From contig JAQWGO010000050.1 of the NCBI GenBank assembly GCA_029238175.1, positions 1 to 64,000 of the forward strand: DNA of 64,000 bases, written 5' to 3'. The position numbers were made by a program, and so were the translations under genes. Positions 9,953-20,530 of the stretch are shown here, in pieces. Every line of letters begins with the position of its first letter. The first letter of the stretch is position 1. The notes under the pieces are model-generated. The model did no database searches. It had not been told where the DNA came from and saw nothing but the letters and a program-made list of their open reading frames with translations. The DNA comes from Henriciella sp. (GTDB lineage: Bacteria > Pseudomonadota > Alphaproteobacteria > Caulobacterales > Hyphomonadaceae).

Positions 9953-10195
9953 TTAGAGGGTATCTAAAGCAGGCGGCGTACGAGCTGTTTTGGTTCGGAG
10001 CGTATGCTTGGTCGCGCGGCCCGTTACCCGCTTGCGCCACATACGAAAGCTGGAAGGCTTCATTTCGCGGCGCATGATCGCAATGACCTCTTTCTCTTTG
10101 AGGCCCGTTTGGGTTTCGATCGCATCGAATGAGGTTTCATCATCCCACGCCATTTCAATAATAGCGCTGGTATCTGGATCAATTTGGTCTGTCAT
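9953..10195 (-). CDS. TIGR03643-like small conserved protein
   Basis: IIEMAWDDETSFDAIETQTGLKEKEVIAIMRREMKPSSFRMWRKRVTGR. Confidence 0.75.
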   Translation of the reverse strand: MTDQIDPDTSAIIEMAWDDETSFDAIETQTGLKEKEVIAIMRREMKPSSFRMWRKRVTGRATKHTLRTKTARTPPALDTL

Positions 10196-10232
10196 GGGGA
10201 GAGAGTTAGACCTCTCCCCAAAACTTTCGAGA

Positions 10233-11831
10233 TTAGAAACTCAGCACTTTGGCATAACGCACATGCGGCAAGCCTTTGAGCTGTTTCATCATCGTGTCGG
10301 ATGGCTCGCTGTCGATGCCAATAAGAGCGATCGCTTCACCGCCAGCATCTGTTCGGCCAAGGTGGAAGGTTGCGATATTGATGTCTTCGCCGCCCAAGAG
10401 AGCGCCAAGCGCGCCAATAAAGCCCGGCTTATCAAGGTTGTTAACATAGAGCAGTTTGGAGGCGAAATCGCCCTCTAGCGCCATGCCTTTAATCTCAACA
10501 ATTCGCGGTTGCCCAGCGATCATTGTGCCCGCTAGCGAGCGCCAACCCGCGTCGCTATCATTCTCAGTGCGTTTCACCTTGACCTTGATGCGGATCAAGC
10601 TGTCATAGACCGGGCTGTCATCGGTTTTAGTCTCTGACAGCTTTACGCCGCTTTCAGCCAGAATAGCTGGTGCAGACACCATATTCACGTCACCGCGAGA
10701 CGCACGCAGAAGGCCTGCAAGCGCCGCAGCTGTGAGTGGTTTACGGTTAAGGTCTGCGACCTCACCCTCATATTCCAGAACGACTTCTTCAAAGCCATAA
10801 TCACTGATCTGACCCGCGAAGAGGCCGAGCTTTTCAGCCAATGCAGCAAACGGCTTAAGGCGCGGCGCTTCGTCAGCCGTGATAGAAGGCATGTTGAGCG
10901 CATTGGTGACCGCGCCAGTTAGCAGATAGTCGCTCATCTGCTCTGCAACTTGTAAGGCGACGTTTTCTTGAGCTTCACTTGTTGCCGCACCGAGATGCGG
11001 GGTCGCGATGAAGTTTGGCGCGCCGAATAGGACGTTTTCTTTGGCTGGTTCAGATGCGAACACATCGAAGGCCGCAGCGCCGATATGGCCGGACTTGAGG
11101 CCCGCAGCGACAGCGTCTTCATCGACCAAACCGCCGCGGGCGCAGTTCACAAGGATGACGCCCTTCTTGGTTTTGGCGAGCGCCTCTTTGCTCAAGATGT
11201 TGCGCGTCTGGTCAGTAAGCGGCGTATGCAGCGTAATGACATCAGCGCGGGCCAGCATGGCGTCGAGGTTTTCTGCTTTCTCTACGCCAATTTCCAACGC
11301 GCGCTCTTCGGTTAGGAAGGGATCAAACGCGAGGACTTTCATGGTCAGGCCTTTGGCGCGCTCGGCAACGCGGGCACCAATATTGCCGCAGCCGATTAGG
11401 CCAAGGGTTTTGTAAGACAGTTCAGTGCCCATGAAGGCTTTTTTCGGCCACTCACCAGCTTGCGTGCCGGCATTTGCCGCTGGGATTTGGCGCGCCGCCG
11501 AAAACATCATTGCGATGGCGTGTTCAGCAGTTGTGACCGCGTTACCGAACGGCGTGTTCATGACGACGACGCCCTTCGCGGTGGCAGCTTTGATATCGAT
11601 ATTATCGACACCGATACCCGCACGGCCAATGACCTTTAGGTTGCTCGCCGCGGCGATAACCTCTGCATTTGGCTTACACGCAGAACGCACGACAAGACCG
11701 TCATATTGCGGAATTTCAGCGATTAGCTCTTCAGTGTTTAGGCCGACTTTGATTTCAGTTTCGATGCCGCGCGCTTTGAAAATATCGACAGCGGCGGGGG
11801 AGAGCGTGTCTCCGATAAGGACTTTAGGCAT
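10233..11831 (-). CDS. serA: D-3-phosphoglycerate dehydrogenase
   Basis: 532 aa; GLIGCGNIGARVAERAKGL, VVRSACKPNAE, C-terminal ACT domain. Confidence 0.95.
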   Translation of the reverse strand: MPKVLIGDTLSPAAVDIFKARGIETEIKVGLNTEELIAEIPQYDGLVVRSACKPNAEVIAAASNLKVIGRAGIGVDNIDIKAATAKGVVVMNTPFGNAVTTAEHAIAMMFSAARQIPAANAGTQAGEWPKKAFMGTELSYKTLGLIGCGNIGARVAERAKGLTMKVLAFDPFLTEERALEIGVEKAENLDAMLARADVITLHTPLTDQTRNILSKEALAKTKKGVILVNCARGGLVDEDAVAAGLKSGHIGAAAFDVFASEPAKENVLFGAPNFIATPHLGAATSEAQENVALQVAEQMSDYLLTGAVTNALNMPSITADEAPRLKPFAALAEKLGLFAGQISDYGFEEVVLEYEGEVADLNRKPLTAAALAGLLRASRGDVNMVSAPAILAESGVKLSETKTDDSPVYDSLIRIKVKVKRTENDSDAGWRSLAGTMIAGQPRIVEIKGMALEGDFASKLLYVNNLDKPGFIGALGALLGGEDINIATFHLGRTDAGGEAIALIGIDSEPSDTMMKQLKGLPHVRYAKVLSF

Positions 11832-11933
11832 AATTTACTCCGAATGCCCCGGACTGAATCCGGGGTCTGGTCATAAACATTTGTGGTGTGAGTGAGAGGT
11901 CCCGGGTCAGGCCCGGGAGCTTCGGCTGAGCCC

Positions 11934-13100
11934 TTAAAGGACCGCAAGCTCTTCAGCGAAGGCCCAGTCGAGCCAAGGCGTTAGCTTCGCAACGTCATCA
12001 GGCTCAACCGTCGCACCGCACCAAATGCGAAGCCCCGGAGGCGCCTTCGCATAAGCGGCAGCGTCGTAGCAGGCGTCCTCAGCTTCAAGCCGCTTCATCA
12101 TACGTTTGACGAAATCGCGCTGGGCAGCCTCATCAAGTTTCGCAATGGTTGGCTCAACGATGCGGAAAGTGACACCTGTGTTGGAACGTACGTCCTCATC
12201 CGGGCAAAGGAATTCAACCCAATCGGTTTCTTTTTCCCACTTGGTCAGGATTTCGAGCGAACGATCAGAGCGCGCTTTTAGACCTTCATAACCGCCGCAA
12301 GTTTCAGACGCCCAATCGAGCGCTTTGAGATAATCCTCAACCGCCAGCATAGATGGCGTATTGATCGTCGCGCCTTCAAATAGCGCCTCATTAAGCTTGC
12401 CGCCTTTGGTCATGCGGAAGAGTTTTGGCAGCGGACGTGCCGGCTTATAGCTTTCAAGGCGGCGGACGGCGTTTGGGCTGAGGATAAGCATGCCGTGGGC
12501 CGCTTCACCGCCGAGCACTTTCTGCCAGCTATAGGTGATGACATCGAGCTTTTCCCACTCAATATCCTGCGCGAATACAGCCGAGGTCGCGTCGCAAATC
12601 ACAACACGGTCAGGGTTTGGTTTAATCCAGTCAGCATTCAGCACGCGCACGCCAGAAGTCGTACCGTTCCAAGTAAAAACAATGTCTGCGTCATCGCGGG
12701 CTTTTTCAAACTCTGGCAAAATACCATAGTCGCCCGTGTGAATGTTACAGTCAGGAAGCTGAAGCTCGTTCACCGCATCTGTGACCCAGTCTTTCCCGAA
12801 GCTTTCCCACGCAAAGATATCGGTCGCGCGTTGGCCTAGCATGGACCACATGCACATCTCAACCGCGCCGGTATCAGATGCAGGGACAATGGCAACGCGG
12901 TAGCCTTCAGGCAGGCCGAGAATGTCTTTGGTGCGCTCAATCGCCTGTTTCAGCTTGCCTTTGGCGTGAGCTGAACGGTGAGAGCGGCCAAAAGCCGTTG
13001 TTTCGAGTTGTTCTAGGGAAAAGCCCGGACGCTTTGCAGTCGGTCCTGAGCTAAAATGCGGGCACGCAGGGCGTGCGCCGGGTTTGGCGAGATCAGTCAT
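11934..13100 (-). CDS. serC: phosphoserine transaminase
   Basis: 388 aa; PLP Lys region TYSWQKVLGGEAAHGMLILS; upstream of serA. Confidence 0.93.
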   Translation of the reverse strand: MTDLAKPGARPACPHFSSGPTAKRPGFSLEQLETTAFGRSHRSAHAKGKLKQAIERTKDILGLPEGYRVAIVPASDTGAVEMCMWSMLGQRATDIFAWESFGKDWVTDAVNELQLPDCNIHTGDYGILPEFEKARDDADIVFTWNGTTSGVRVLNADWIKPNPDRVVICDATSAVFAQDIEWEKLDVITYSWQKVLGGEAAHGMLILSPNAVRRLESYKPARPLPKLFRMTKGGKLNEALFEGATINTPSMLAVEDYLKALDWASETCGGYEGLKARSDRSLEILTKWEKETDWVEFLCPDEDVRSNTGVTFRIVEPTIAKLDEAAQRDFVKRMMKRLEAEDACYDAAAYAKAPPGLRIWCGATVEPDDVAKLTPWLDWAFAEELAVL

Positions 13101-13104
13101 CTGT

Positions 13105-13150
13105 TTGTACTCCTATCCTTACAGATAGGCTGACCCCCGTTGGGGAGGGC
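13105..13150 (-). ncRNA. candidate serC leader RNA motif (two tandem hairpins, second overlapping the SD)
   Basis: On minus strand CCCC-AAC-GGGG then CCTATC-TGTAAG-GATAGG immediately before the serC ATG; resembles the published alphaproteobacterial serC motif by position and two-hairpin layout. Confidence 0.45.
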
Positions 13151-13237
13151 TGGCCCGCCGCCGCTATGACACACTTGGCAAGCGGGCGCAAAACATGTTT
13201 CTGCAACTAACGCACTTGTTACAATGATGAGCTAAAT

Positions 13238-13780
13238 ATGACGCCATTAATCGTTGATAATATCATTCCTGAGGCTGAACAGGCCCGCATTGAGCAGGCA
13301 TTGTTTGGGTTTGATATGCCGTGGACATTGTATGCAAATACAAATGCGGCTGACCTAAAAACCAAGCCGGGTGATGCACCTCAGTTCGTGCATGGGTTTA
13401 TTCAGGACGGGGGCGTGCTCAGCGGGCACGCAGCAATTCCGACCTCAATTGTAGAGGGTGCAGGCCTTCCGGCGGCGTCAATCCTGCGCGCGAAGGCGAA
13501 TATTTTAATGCGGGAGCCTGAGGAATTGGTGCATCCCCGCCATATCGACGAACCGAACCCGCATCTAGTCATGATCTATTATGTGAATGATGCCGACGGC
13601 GACACCTGCCTGTTCAAAGGAAAAGAGATCGTCCAACGCATTGCCCCAAAACGCGGGCGCGCGGTCTTTTTTAATGGTGCAACATTTCATGCATCATCCT
13701 CGCCCCTAAAGGCGAGGTTTCGCTGTGTTGTGAACTTGAATTTGGCGCCAGATGTCTCGCTAGACGCGCTTCAACGCTAA
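13238..13780 (+). CDS. 2OG-Fe(II) oxygenase-like protein
   Basis: HIDEPNPHLVMIYYVND (HxD) ... FFNGATFHASSSPLKARFRCVVNL (distal His and Arg). Confidence 0.75.
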   Translation: MTPLIVDNIIPEAEQARIEQALFGFDMPWTLYANTNAADLKTKPGDAPQFVHGFIQDGGVLSGHAAIPTSIVEGAGLPAASILRAKANILMREPEELVHPRHIDEPNPHLVMIYYVNDADGDTCLFKGKEIVQRIAPKRGRAVFFNGATFHASSSPLKARFRCVVNLNLAPDVSLDALQR

Positions 13781-14211
13781 GCCGCGACGCGGGCTGTTAT
13801 GGTTGCGCCCGGCATTTGCTCCAAAAAGAAGTCATGGAAGCTTTCAGCGCGCTGGATGAAGCGGTTGAAGGGTAGTTTCGCTTTGAAAACCGCTTGTGGC
13901 GCAACGTTCGCCCCGCAATTCATCGCTGTGATGACGGCTTGATCGCGCTCAGGCTGAGCTGAGCAAATGGCGATTCGGTGTTTGCCCATGTTCGCGACGC
14001 GCGCGATGGTCATGTCACCGTCAAAACTGTCAGGAAGCGTGAGATCGAGCACAACAAGATCGAAACGCTCTAGTCGGAGGCGGCGTTCGGCCTCCATCAA
14101 GGTCGATGCCATTACCAGATCAACTGGCACCCTTGCCCGCGCCGCTTTGTCAGCAGCGACCAGCAATAATTCACGTACCGGCTCATGATCTTCGACCCAG
14201 AGAACTTTCAT
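13777..14211 (-). CDS. stand-alone response regulator receiver
   Basis: MKVLWVEDHEPVRELL, phospho-Asp region DLVVLDLTLPDS; start refined from 14502 to 14211. Confidence 0.75.
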   Translation of the reverse strand: MKVLWVEDHEPVRELLLVAADKAARARVPVDLVMASTLMEAERRLRLERFDLVVLDLTLPDSFDGDMTIARVANMGKHRIAICSAQPERDQAVITAMNCGANVAPQAVFKAKLPFNRFIQRAESFHDFFLEQMPGATITARVAA

Positions 14212-14434
14212 CAAATATACCCTTACTACTCTACTATGTTTCCCTGGCGCTTCTCGCCGTGCCCTCTTCTGAACACACTTTGCCACCGACAGATTACAAG
14301 ATGGTAAAGCAGAAATGACCAAAGTGTTGACAATGCTACAGATCGCGAGGCGCTGAAGCTGGCTATCGCCTTGCCGCAATGAAGTGTGATAGGATTGCAA
14401 CAAGGGCCCTAGAAGCCAATGGAGACGGGGAAAT

Positions 14435-15340
14435 ATGACCGAAAACACGCTGCCCGCGAGCACACCTAAATCGGCCTTTTTGGTCGATATTGAGGGCAGC
14501 ACTGAACATATTGTCGATCGACTGATAAAAGAAAGATGTCCGTCTTTTGTTGAACATTGGTCATGGCCCGTGACGCGTCCGATCCTCTATTCACTGCTTG
14601 GATACAACAAAGCGCGGCGCACGACCGATCATATGGAGACCCTCAACGGGACCGAGAGCTTCGATTATCTGTCTAAAGAGCTCGCGGTTGAACTGACACT
14701 CAAACAAGTTGAACGGATGCCAAAAACCGGACGCTTGGTCGTAGCGGCCAATCATCCAACGGGATTAGCCGATGGTGTTGCGGTTTGGGATGCCCTGCGC
14801 CGCGTTCGCGAGGACATTGTTTTCTTTGCCAATGCAGATGCTTTGCGGGTCAATCCGGGCTTCACGGACGCTTTGATCCCGGTTGAGTGGGTGTTGGATA
14901 AGCGCTCACCTGCGAAAACACGTGAAACGCTCCGCATGGCAAAAGAGGCGTTTGCCAATGAAAAGTGCGTTGTAATCTTTCCATCCGGCAAACTGGCGAA
15001 AAAAGTTGACGGCGTTCTGACCGAGCAAGACTGGATGCCAACCGTCGTAAGTCTTGCGCGGAAGCATAAAGCCCCGGTTCAGCCGCTAAATGTTCAAGCA
15101 ACGAATTCATGGCTCTATTATTTCTTCTCTAAGGTGAATGGTGAGCTTCGTGACATCACCCTTTTCCATGAGTTGTTGAACAAGAAGAATAGCCCTTTTG
15201 AAATGATCTTCGGGCCGCTGATTTCGCCTGAGACATTCGAGGGCGACGCTAATACGCATACTCTCGCATTGCGCGAATACGTGTCATCACATCTCGCCGC
15301 TGACGAGAATGCTGATTTCGCTACCGCTAAAAAACAGTAG
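14435..15340 (+). CDS. PlsC-like acyltransferase
   Basis: VVAANHPTGLADGVAVWDAL, VVIFPSGKLAKK. Confidence 0.75.
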   Translation: MTENTLPASTPKSAFLVDIEGSTEHIVDRLIKERCPSFVEHWSWPVTRPILYSLLGYNKARRTTDHMETLNGTESFDYLSKELAVELTLKQVERMPKTGRLVVAANHPTGLADGVAVWDALRRVREDIVFFANADALRVNPGFTDALIPVEWVLDKRSPAKTRETLRMAKEAFANEKCVVIFPSGKLAKKVDGVLTEQDWMPTVVSLARKHKAPVQPLNVQATNSWLYYFFSKVNGELRDITLFHELLNKKNSPFEMIFGPLISPETFEGDANTHTLALREYVSSHLAADENADFATAKKQ

Positions 15341-15431
15341 TGAAAACAGCGCAAAACCTGCGCGTTCCGACGCTGTTCATGTTACATTTCGGATAGACTG
15401 GCCTTTCCACCAACAAAGGGGAAAAGGTTTG

Positions 15432-16616
15432 ATGGAAAATATCTTCAATAATTTATCGGCGCAGGCCCAGTCATTTGGACCCAAGCTGATCACAGCAGCA
15501 ATCATTTTGCTTGTTGCTTTCATTATCGCAAAACTAGTCTCTTGGGCGCTGCGCAGCGGTGTTGATAAGATTGGTATTGAAAAGCTTGAGGCGGGCGAGA
15601 AACCGCAACTTGGTAAAAGTCTTGGCATGGCTGGTTTCTGGATCACGTTGCTAATTGGTCTTGTTGCCGCGCTGGACAAGCTTGGCATGGATCAAGTGAC
15701 TGCGCCGCTGCGCACGCTGCTTGATCAGATCATGGCCTTCTTGCCAAACGTCATAGGTGCAGCCGTCATCATGGCGATCTTTACGGTTGTTGCGATTGTC
15801 GTGCGCAAAACAACGAAGTCTGTTCTGACATTTGCAGATGGTGCGCCAGCTCAGCTTGGTCTGACAGCATCGCCAATGAATATTTCGGGCGTCACAAGTA
15901 TCGTTCTTTTCGCGCTTCTGATCCTTACGGGTCTGGGCGTTTCATTGGATACGCTACAAATGGATGCGATTTCTGGCCCCGTTGGCGGCCTGATCGATAG
16001 TATTCTTGGTGCAGTTCCTAACATCATTGTGGCCTTGATCGTTCTTGGCCTCTTCCTATTCATTGGGAAATTCGTCACCGACCTTATTCGTAAGACCCTG
16101 CCGAACACAGGCTTGAACAAGGCAGTTGCCGAGCTTGGTCTGCTGAAAGGCGCCGATGGAGGCATGACGGCGACATCTGTGATCGCCAACCTGTCTATGT
16201 TCTTCATCGTTTTGATCGGCCTTGTTCAGGCAATTGATCTTTTAAAATTCGACATGCTGTCTCAGTATATGGACGTGATCCTTGGCATGGCATCGCAAAT
16301 TGCCTTTGGTGCGGTGATCATCGCAGCAGGTGCGTTCCTAGCGAACTTGGTCTCAAACGCTATTGCTTCTTCTGGTAGCGGCGCAACAGACACAGCGGCG
16401 GCCATTGTAAAATGGGTGATTATCGGTCTTGCGCTTATCATGGGCATCTCACGCATGGGTCTTGACCCAACAGGCGGTGAGTTCGTTCTAGATGTTGCCA
16501 AATTGCTCGCCATGGGCGCGGCGGTTGGCGTTGCTGGCGCGATTGCTATCGGCTTTGGCTGGGGCGGACGCGAATGGTTCGGCAAACAGCTTGAGAGCTG
16601 GAAGTCGTTTAAATAG
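15432..16616 (+). CDS. mechanosensitive-channel-related multi-TM protein (conserved TM-helix repeats)
   Basis: Repeated AxxIILVAFIIAKLVSWALR-type helices; start refined to ATG 15432. Confidence 0.75.
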   Translation: MENIFNNLSAQAQSFGPKLITAAIILLVAFIIAKLVSWALRSGVDKIGIEKLEAGEKPQLGKSLGMAGFWITLLIGLVAALDKLGMDQVTAPLRTLLDQIMAFLPNVIGAAVIMAIFTVVAIVVRKTTKSVLTFADGAPAQLGLTASPMNISGVTSIVLFALLILTGLGVSLDTLQMDAISGPVGGLIDSILGAVPNIIVALIVLGLFLFIGKFVTDLIRKTLPNTGLNKAVAELGLLKGADGGMTATSVIANLSMFFIVLIGLVQAIDLLKFDMLSQYMDVILGMASQIAFGAVIIAAGAFLANLVSNAIASSGSGATDTAAAIVKWVIIGLALIMGISRMGLDPTGGEFVLDVAKLLAMGAAVGVAGAIAIGFGWGGREWFGKQLESWKSFK

Positions 16617-16640
16617 CATACGCTAAAGACGAAAAGAAAA

Positions 16641-16668
16641 GGCCGCTCCTGATGGAGCGGCCTTTTTT
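16641..16668 (+). terminator. bidirectional intrinsic terminator
   Basis: GGCCGCTCC-TGAT-GGAGCGGCC-TTTTTT, A-rich on the 5' side, between convergent genes. Confidence 0.9.
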
Positions 16669-16692
16669 ACATCTTGTATGTAGAGAGCTGAT

Positions 16693-19443
16693 TTAAGCTT
16701 TCTGCGCTGCCGCGCTGAGTGAGCCGTGGCAGTGTTTGTACTTCTTACCAGAGCCACATGGGCACGGCGCATTGCGAGGCGTGTTCGCCCAGGTGTCTTC
16801 AGCTTGCGCGGCCATGGAATGCGGGGCCTGTTCAGCGACATTCTGAGGCGTATTATCGCGTTCATTAATGCCCGTGTCAGGATCAAGGCTTGTCTCAAAA
16901 AATTGCTGCGCAGGACGCGGAGCAGGTTCAGGAGGCGCCTCTTGTAGTTGCACATTCATCAACCATTGCGTCACTTCAAGACGCATCTCTGACAGCATGT
17001 CGTAGAAGAGTTTGAAGGCTTCTTCTTTAAACTCGTTCAAAGGATCGCGCTGGCCGTACGAGCGCAGGTGGATCACTGAACGCAGCTGGTCGATTTGCTG
17101 AAGGTGGTGACGCCATTTGCCATCCAAGACCTGCAGCAAGATTTGCTTTTCGATCTGGCGGAACTGACCGTCCGCCGCCATAGAGACCTTGGTATTGTAA
17201 GCGGTCGCTGCGGCTTCGATAACGCGCTCTGCGATCTCAGCGTTTGCGACGCCTTCTTCACCAGCCCAATCAGCGATTGGTAGCTCCAAGCCAAGCATTT
17301 CAACACAGCGGGCGCGTAATCCTTCAACGTCCCACAGCTCAGCATGCGCTTTTTCGGGCATATGTTGCGCAACCATGCCTTCGATCATCTGCTCGCGCAT
17401 ATCCTCAATCTCATCGAGGACGCTTTCGGCGTGCATGAAGTCGATACGCTGCTCAAAGATCACTTTGCGCTGGTCATTGATGACGTCATCATATTTCAGG
17501 ACGTTTTTACGAATATCGAAGTTTCGCGCTTCGATTTTCTTTTGAGATGTCTCAATCGCCTTGTTCATCCAAGGGTGAGTGATGCCCTCATCCTCTTTAA
17601 TACCAAGGCCTTTCATGATCGAATTCAGACGCTCTGCTGCAAACACGCGCATGAGGTCATCTTCGACAGAGATAAAGAATTTCGAGCGACCCGGATCACC
17701 CTGACGACCGGTACGGCCGCGCAGCTGGTTATCGATCCGGCGGCTTTCGTGGCGCTCTGTGCCCAGAACATAGAGACCGCCCGCATCAAGGGCTTTTTTC
17801 TTAGCAACCTCAACTTCGGCTTTGACCTGGCTTTCGATGAGGCTGACTTCGCCTTCAGTCGGTTCAACACCTTTTTTAGCGACATGCGCCTCGATTGCCT
17901 TCTCAATAAGCATTTCGAGGTTGCCGCCGAGCTGAATATCAGTACCGCGACCCGCCATGTTCGTCGCCACTGTAATCGCGCCGGGGACGCCCGCATTGGC
18001 GACAATCTCAGCCTCTTGAGCGTGGTGACGCGCATTCAGAACGCGGTGCGGGATTTTCGCCGCAGTCAAATAGGTTGAAACAACTTCAGATTTTTCAATC
18101 GAAGCTGTACCTAGAAGCACAGGCTGCCCTTTGGCGCGAGCTTCGCGAACCTCTTCAACGATCTCTTTAAGCTTTGCAGACTGAAGGCGATAAACAACAT
18201 CGTCATCATCAATCCGCTGGATCGGCTTGTTGGTTGGCAGTTCAAACGTACCGAGGCTGTAAATGTCACCGAACTCTGCCGCTTCGGTCATGGCGGTACC
18301 CGTCATGCCGCCCAGTTTTTCGTACAGACGGAAATAATTCTGGAATGTGATCGAGGCCAGTGTCTGGTTTTCTGGCTTAATGTCGACGTCTTCCTTGGCT
18401 TCGATCGCTTGGTGCAAACCTTCAGAGAGACGGCGACCATCCATCATACGGCCCGTAAACTCGTCGATCAGCATGACTTCGCCATCTTTCACCACATAGT
18501 CTTTATCGCGGTGGAAAAGTTTGTGCGCTTTCAGCGCTTGGTTAGCGTGATGCACGATTGTGACGTTTGCAGGTTCCCAGAGAGAGCCCTCTAGAATGCC
18601 TTCGGAAGCCAGAAGGTCTTCCATTTTCTCTAGGCCTTCTTCGGTGAAGACAACCGACTTCATCTTTTCGTCAAGGTCTACATCTTCATCGCTTAGCATC
18701 GGGATGACGCGGTCGACTGTGCGGTAAAGCTCCGAACGGTCATCTGTTGGGCCTGAAATGATGAGCGGTGTACGGGCTTCATCGATCAGGATGGAGTCAA
18801 CTTCATCAACAATCGCAAAAGAATGTGACCGCTGAACCATCTGATCCAGCGAGTATTTCATATTATCGCGCAGATAGTCGAACCCATACTCATTGTTCGT
18901 GCCATACGTGATGTCAGCTTGATAAGCCGCGCGGCGCTCTGCATCGTCAATGCCTTGCTTGATGACACCCGTCGACATGCCGAGGAAGCCGTAAAGCTTG
19001 CCCATCCATGCCGCGTCACGTGCCGCAAGATAATCGTTCACGGTAACAACGTGCACGCCCTTACCCAAGAGCGCGTTCAAGTAGACCGGCAGTGTCGCCA
19101 CGAGGGTTTTACCCTCACCGGTGCGCATTTCGGCAATGGCACCATTGTGGAGGACCATGCCGCCGAGAAGTTGCACGTCGAAATGGCGCATGCCTAGCGA
19201 GCGTTTTGCGCCCTCGCGGACAACGGCAAAGGCTTCGTCCAGAATATCGTCTAGGGTCGCGCCATCAGCGAGGCGCTTCTTAAATTCCACTGTTTTCGCG
19301 CGAAGGGCGTCATCAGAGAGCGCCTCAATCATCGGTTCAAGAGTGTTTATTTTCTGAACGCGGCGCCGCAGGGGCTTTAACTGACGGTCATTGACGGAGC
19401 CAAAAATCTTTTGCGCAAAGGACAGCATTTGAGGGTACACCAC
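16693..19443 (-). CDS. secA: preprotein translocase ATPase SecA
   Basis: 916 aa; [26 protein letters not shown]-terminal [14 protein letters not shown] zinc motif. Confidence 0.98.
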   Translation of the reverse strand: MVYPQMLSFAQKIFGSVNDRQLKPLRRRVQKINTLEPMIEALSDDALRAKTVEFKKRLADGATLDDILDEAFAVVREGAKRSLGMRHFDVQLLGGMVLHNGAIAEMRTGEGKTLVATLPVYLNALLGKGVHVVTVNDYLAARDAAWMGKLYGFLGMSTGVIKQGIDDAERRAAYQADITYGTNNEYGFDYLRDNMKYSLDQMVQRSHSFAIVDEVDSILIDEARTPLIISGPTDDRSELYRTVDRVIPMLSDEDVDLDEKMKSVVFTEEGLEKMEDLLASEGILEGSLWEPANVTIVHHANQALKAHKLFHRDKDYVVKDGEVMLIDEFTGRMMDGRRLSEGLHQAIEAKEDVDIKPENQTLASITFQNYFRLYEKLGGMTGTAMTEAAEFGDIYSLGTFELPTNKPIQRIDDDDVVYRLQSAKLKEIVEEVREARAKGQPVLLGTASIEKSEVVSTYLTAAKIPHRVLNARHHAQEAEIVANAGVPGAITVATNMAGRGTDIQLGGNLEMLIEKAIEAHVAKKGVEPTEGEVSLIESQVKAEVEVAKKKALDAGGLYVLGTERHESRRIDNQLRGRTGRQGDPGRSKFFISVEDDLMRVFAAERLNSIMKGLGIKEDEGITHPWMNKAIETSQKKIEARNFDIRKNVLKYDDVINDQRKVIFEQRIDFMHAESVLDEIEDMREQMIEGMVAQHMPEKAHAELWDVEGLRARCVEMLGLELPIADWAGEEGVANAEIAERVIEAAATAYNTKVSMAADGQFRQIEKQILLQVLDGKWRHHLQQIDQLRSVIHLRSYGQRDPLNEFKEEAFKLFYDMLSEMRLEVTQWLMNVQLQEAPPEPAPRPAQQFFETSLDPDTGINERDNTPQNVAEQAPHSMAAQAEDTWANTPRNAPCPCGSGKKYKHCHGSLSAAAQKA

Positions 19444-19612
19444 TCACTTATTTTAAAGTCGAACGCCCCAGTAACCATAAAAGGCTTTCCAAGGTGTGCA
19501 CATCAGCAAAGACATGCAGACAACAACTAGCCTCTCGACCAGAACTCCAAGCGGACTTAAGAACGCCGCAATACAGTGTCAATTAGCAGTGTGCCTCAGA
19601 GGACCCTTTCAG

Positions 19613-20530
19613 ATGCAGTTTAAAAACCGCTCCCTTGGATTAATTCTAGCGTTCGGCATCAGCTTTGGCGGACTAGCAGCTTGTGACAATCAGACCAGCA
19701 CGCTGTCTAGCGCGCGGCAAGTTGATGCTGCGACAGCGGCTCTGGTCAACGGTGAGCCCATATATATTAGCGATGTTGAGCTTGAAGCCGTGGCGCAAGG
19801 ACTGATCAATCCAGGCGATGCTTTCGGGACGAGCCATCCCGATTTCCAGGGCGTCTTGGAACAGCTGGTCGACCAGAGATTGCTGGCGCAAGAAGCAGTC
19901 CGCAGAGGCTTGGATCAGGACTCTGCCGCGCGCCGCCGCCTCGAAGCAGGACGCGAGCGACTGCTGGGCAACATTCTTGTAGAGAGCCTTGTTGCAAACG
20001 AAGTGAATGAATCAGCGATCGACGAAATGTACGATGCGCAGGTCAAACTGCAGCAATTAGACGATGAAGTAAGACTGCGCCATATCCTCGTGGAGACCAA
20101 GGAGCAAATCGACGCCATTCTCAAAGAGGTGAATGGCGGCCGCGACTTCACCGAAGCTGCGTTTGAGTATTCTGATGATATTCGCACACGGATTGATGGG
20201 GGTGATTTTGGCTGGGTTGGTCCAAATGAAATGCCTGAACCTTTTCCATCGGTGATTGGCAATACCGAAACTGGATCAGTATCCGAACCGTTTGAAACGG
20301 ATCGTGGCTGGCACATTTTGCGCGTTGATGAGCGCCGGACCAAACCGCCAAAAACCAAAGAAGAAATGCGTCCTGAAATAGTAACCTTCCTGACTTTCAC
20401 GCAGATCAGTGATGTTTTGCGCGACTTGAGGACAACGGCTGATATTCGCCAGCGTGAACCGGTGACGCGGCCACCTGAAGCAGTTGATGAGACATCGGCA
20501 GACACACCAGTTGAGACTGAATCAGAATGA
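19613..20530 (+). CDS. parvulin-type peptidyl-prolyl isomerase lipoprotein
   Basis: Lipobox-like FGGLAAC, PpiC domain LRHILVETKEQIDAI...GGDFGWVGPNEM; start refined to 19613. Confidence 0.85.
   Translation: MQFKNRSLGLILAFGISFGGLAACDNQTSTLSSARQVDAATAALVNGEPIYISDVELEAVAQGLINPGDAFGTSHPDFQGVLEQLVDQRLLAQEAVRRGLDQDSAARRRLEAGRERLLGNILVESLVANEVNESAIDEMYDAQVKLQQLDDEVRLRHILVETKEQIDAILKEVNGGRDFTEAAFEYSDDIRTRIDGGDFGWVGPNEMPEPFPSVIGNTETGSVSEPFETDRGWHILRVDERRTKPPKTKEEMRPEIVTFLTFTQISDVLRDLRTTADIRQREPVTRPPEAVDETSADTPVETESE

Noticed and set aside
17344-18078. 244-aa + strand ORF antisense to secA
   Set aside because: Lies wholly within the strongly supported secA; shadow ORF from codon bias, no recognisable domain.
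19915-20505. 196-aa minus-strand ORF in the PpiC gene
   Set aside because: Ser/Arg-rich shadow of a clear parvulin gene.
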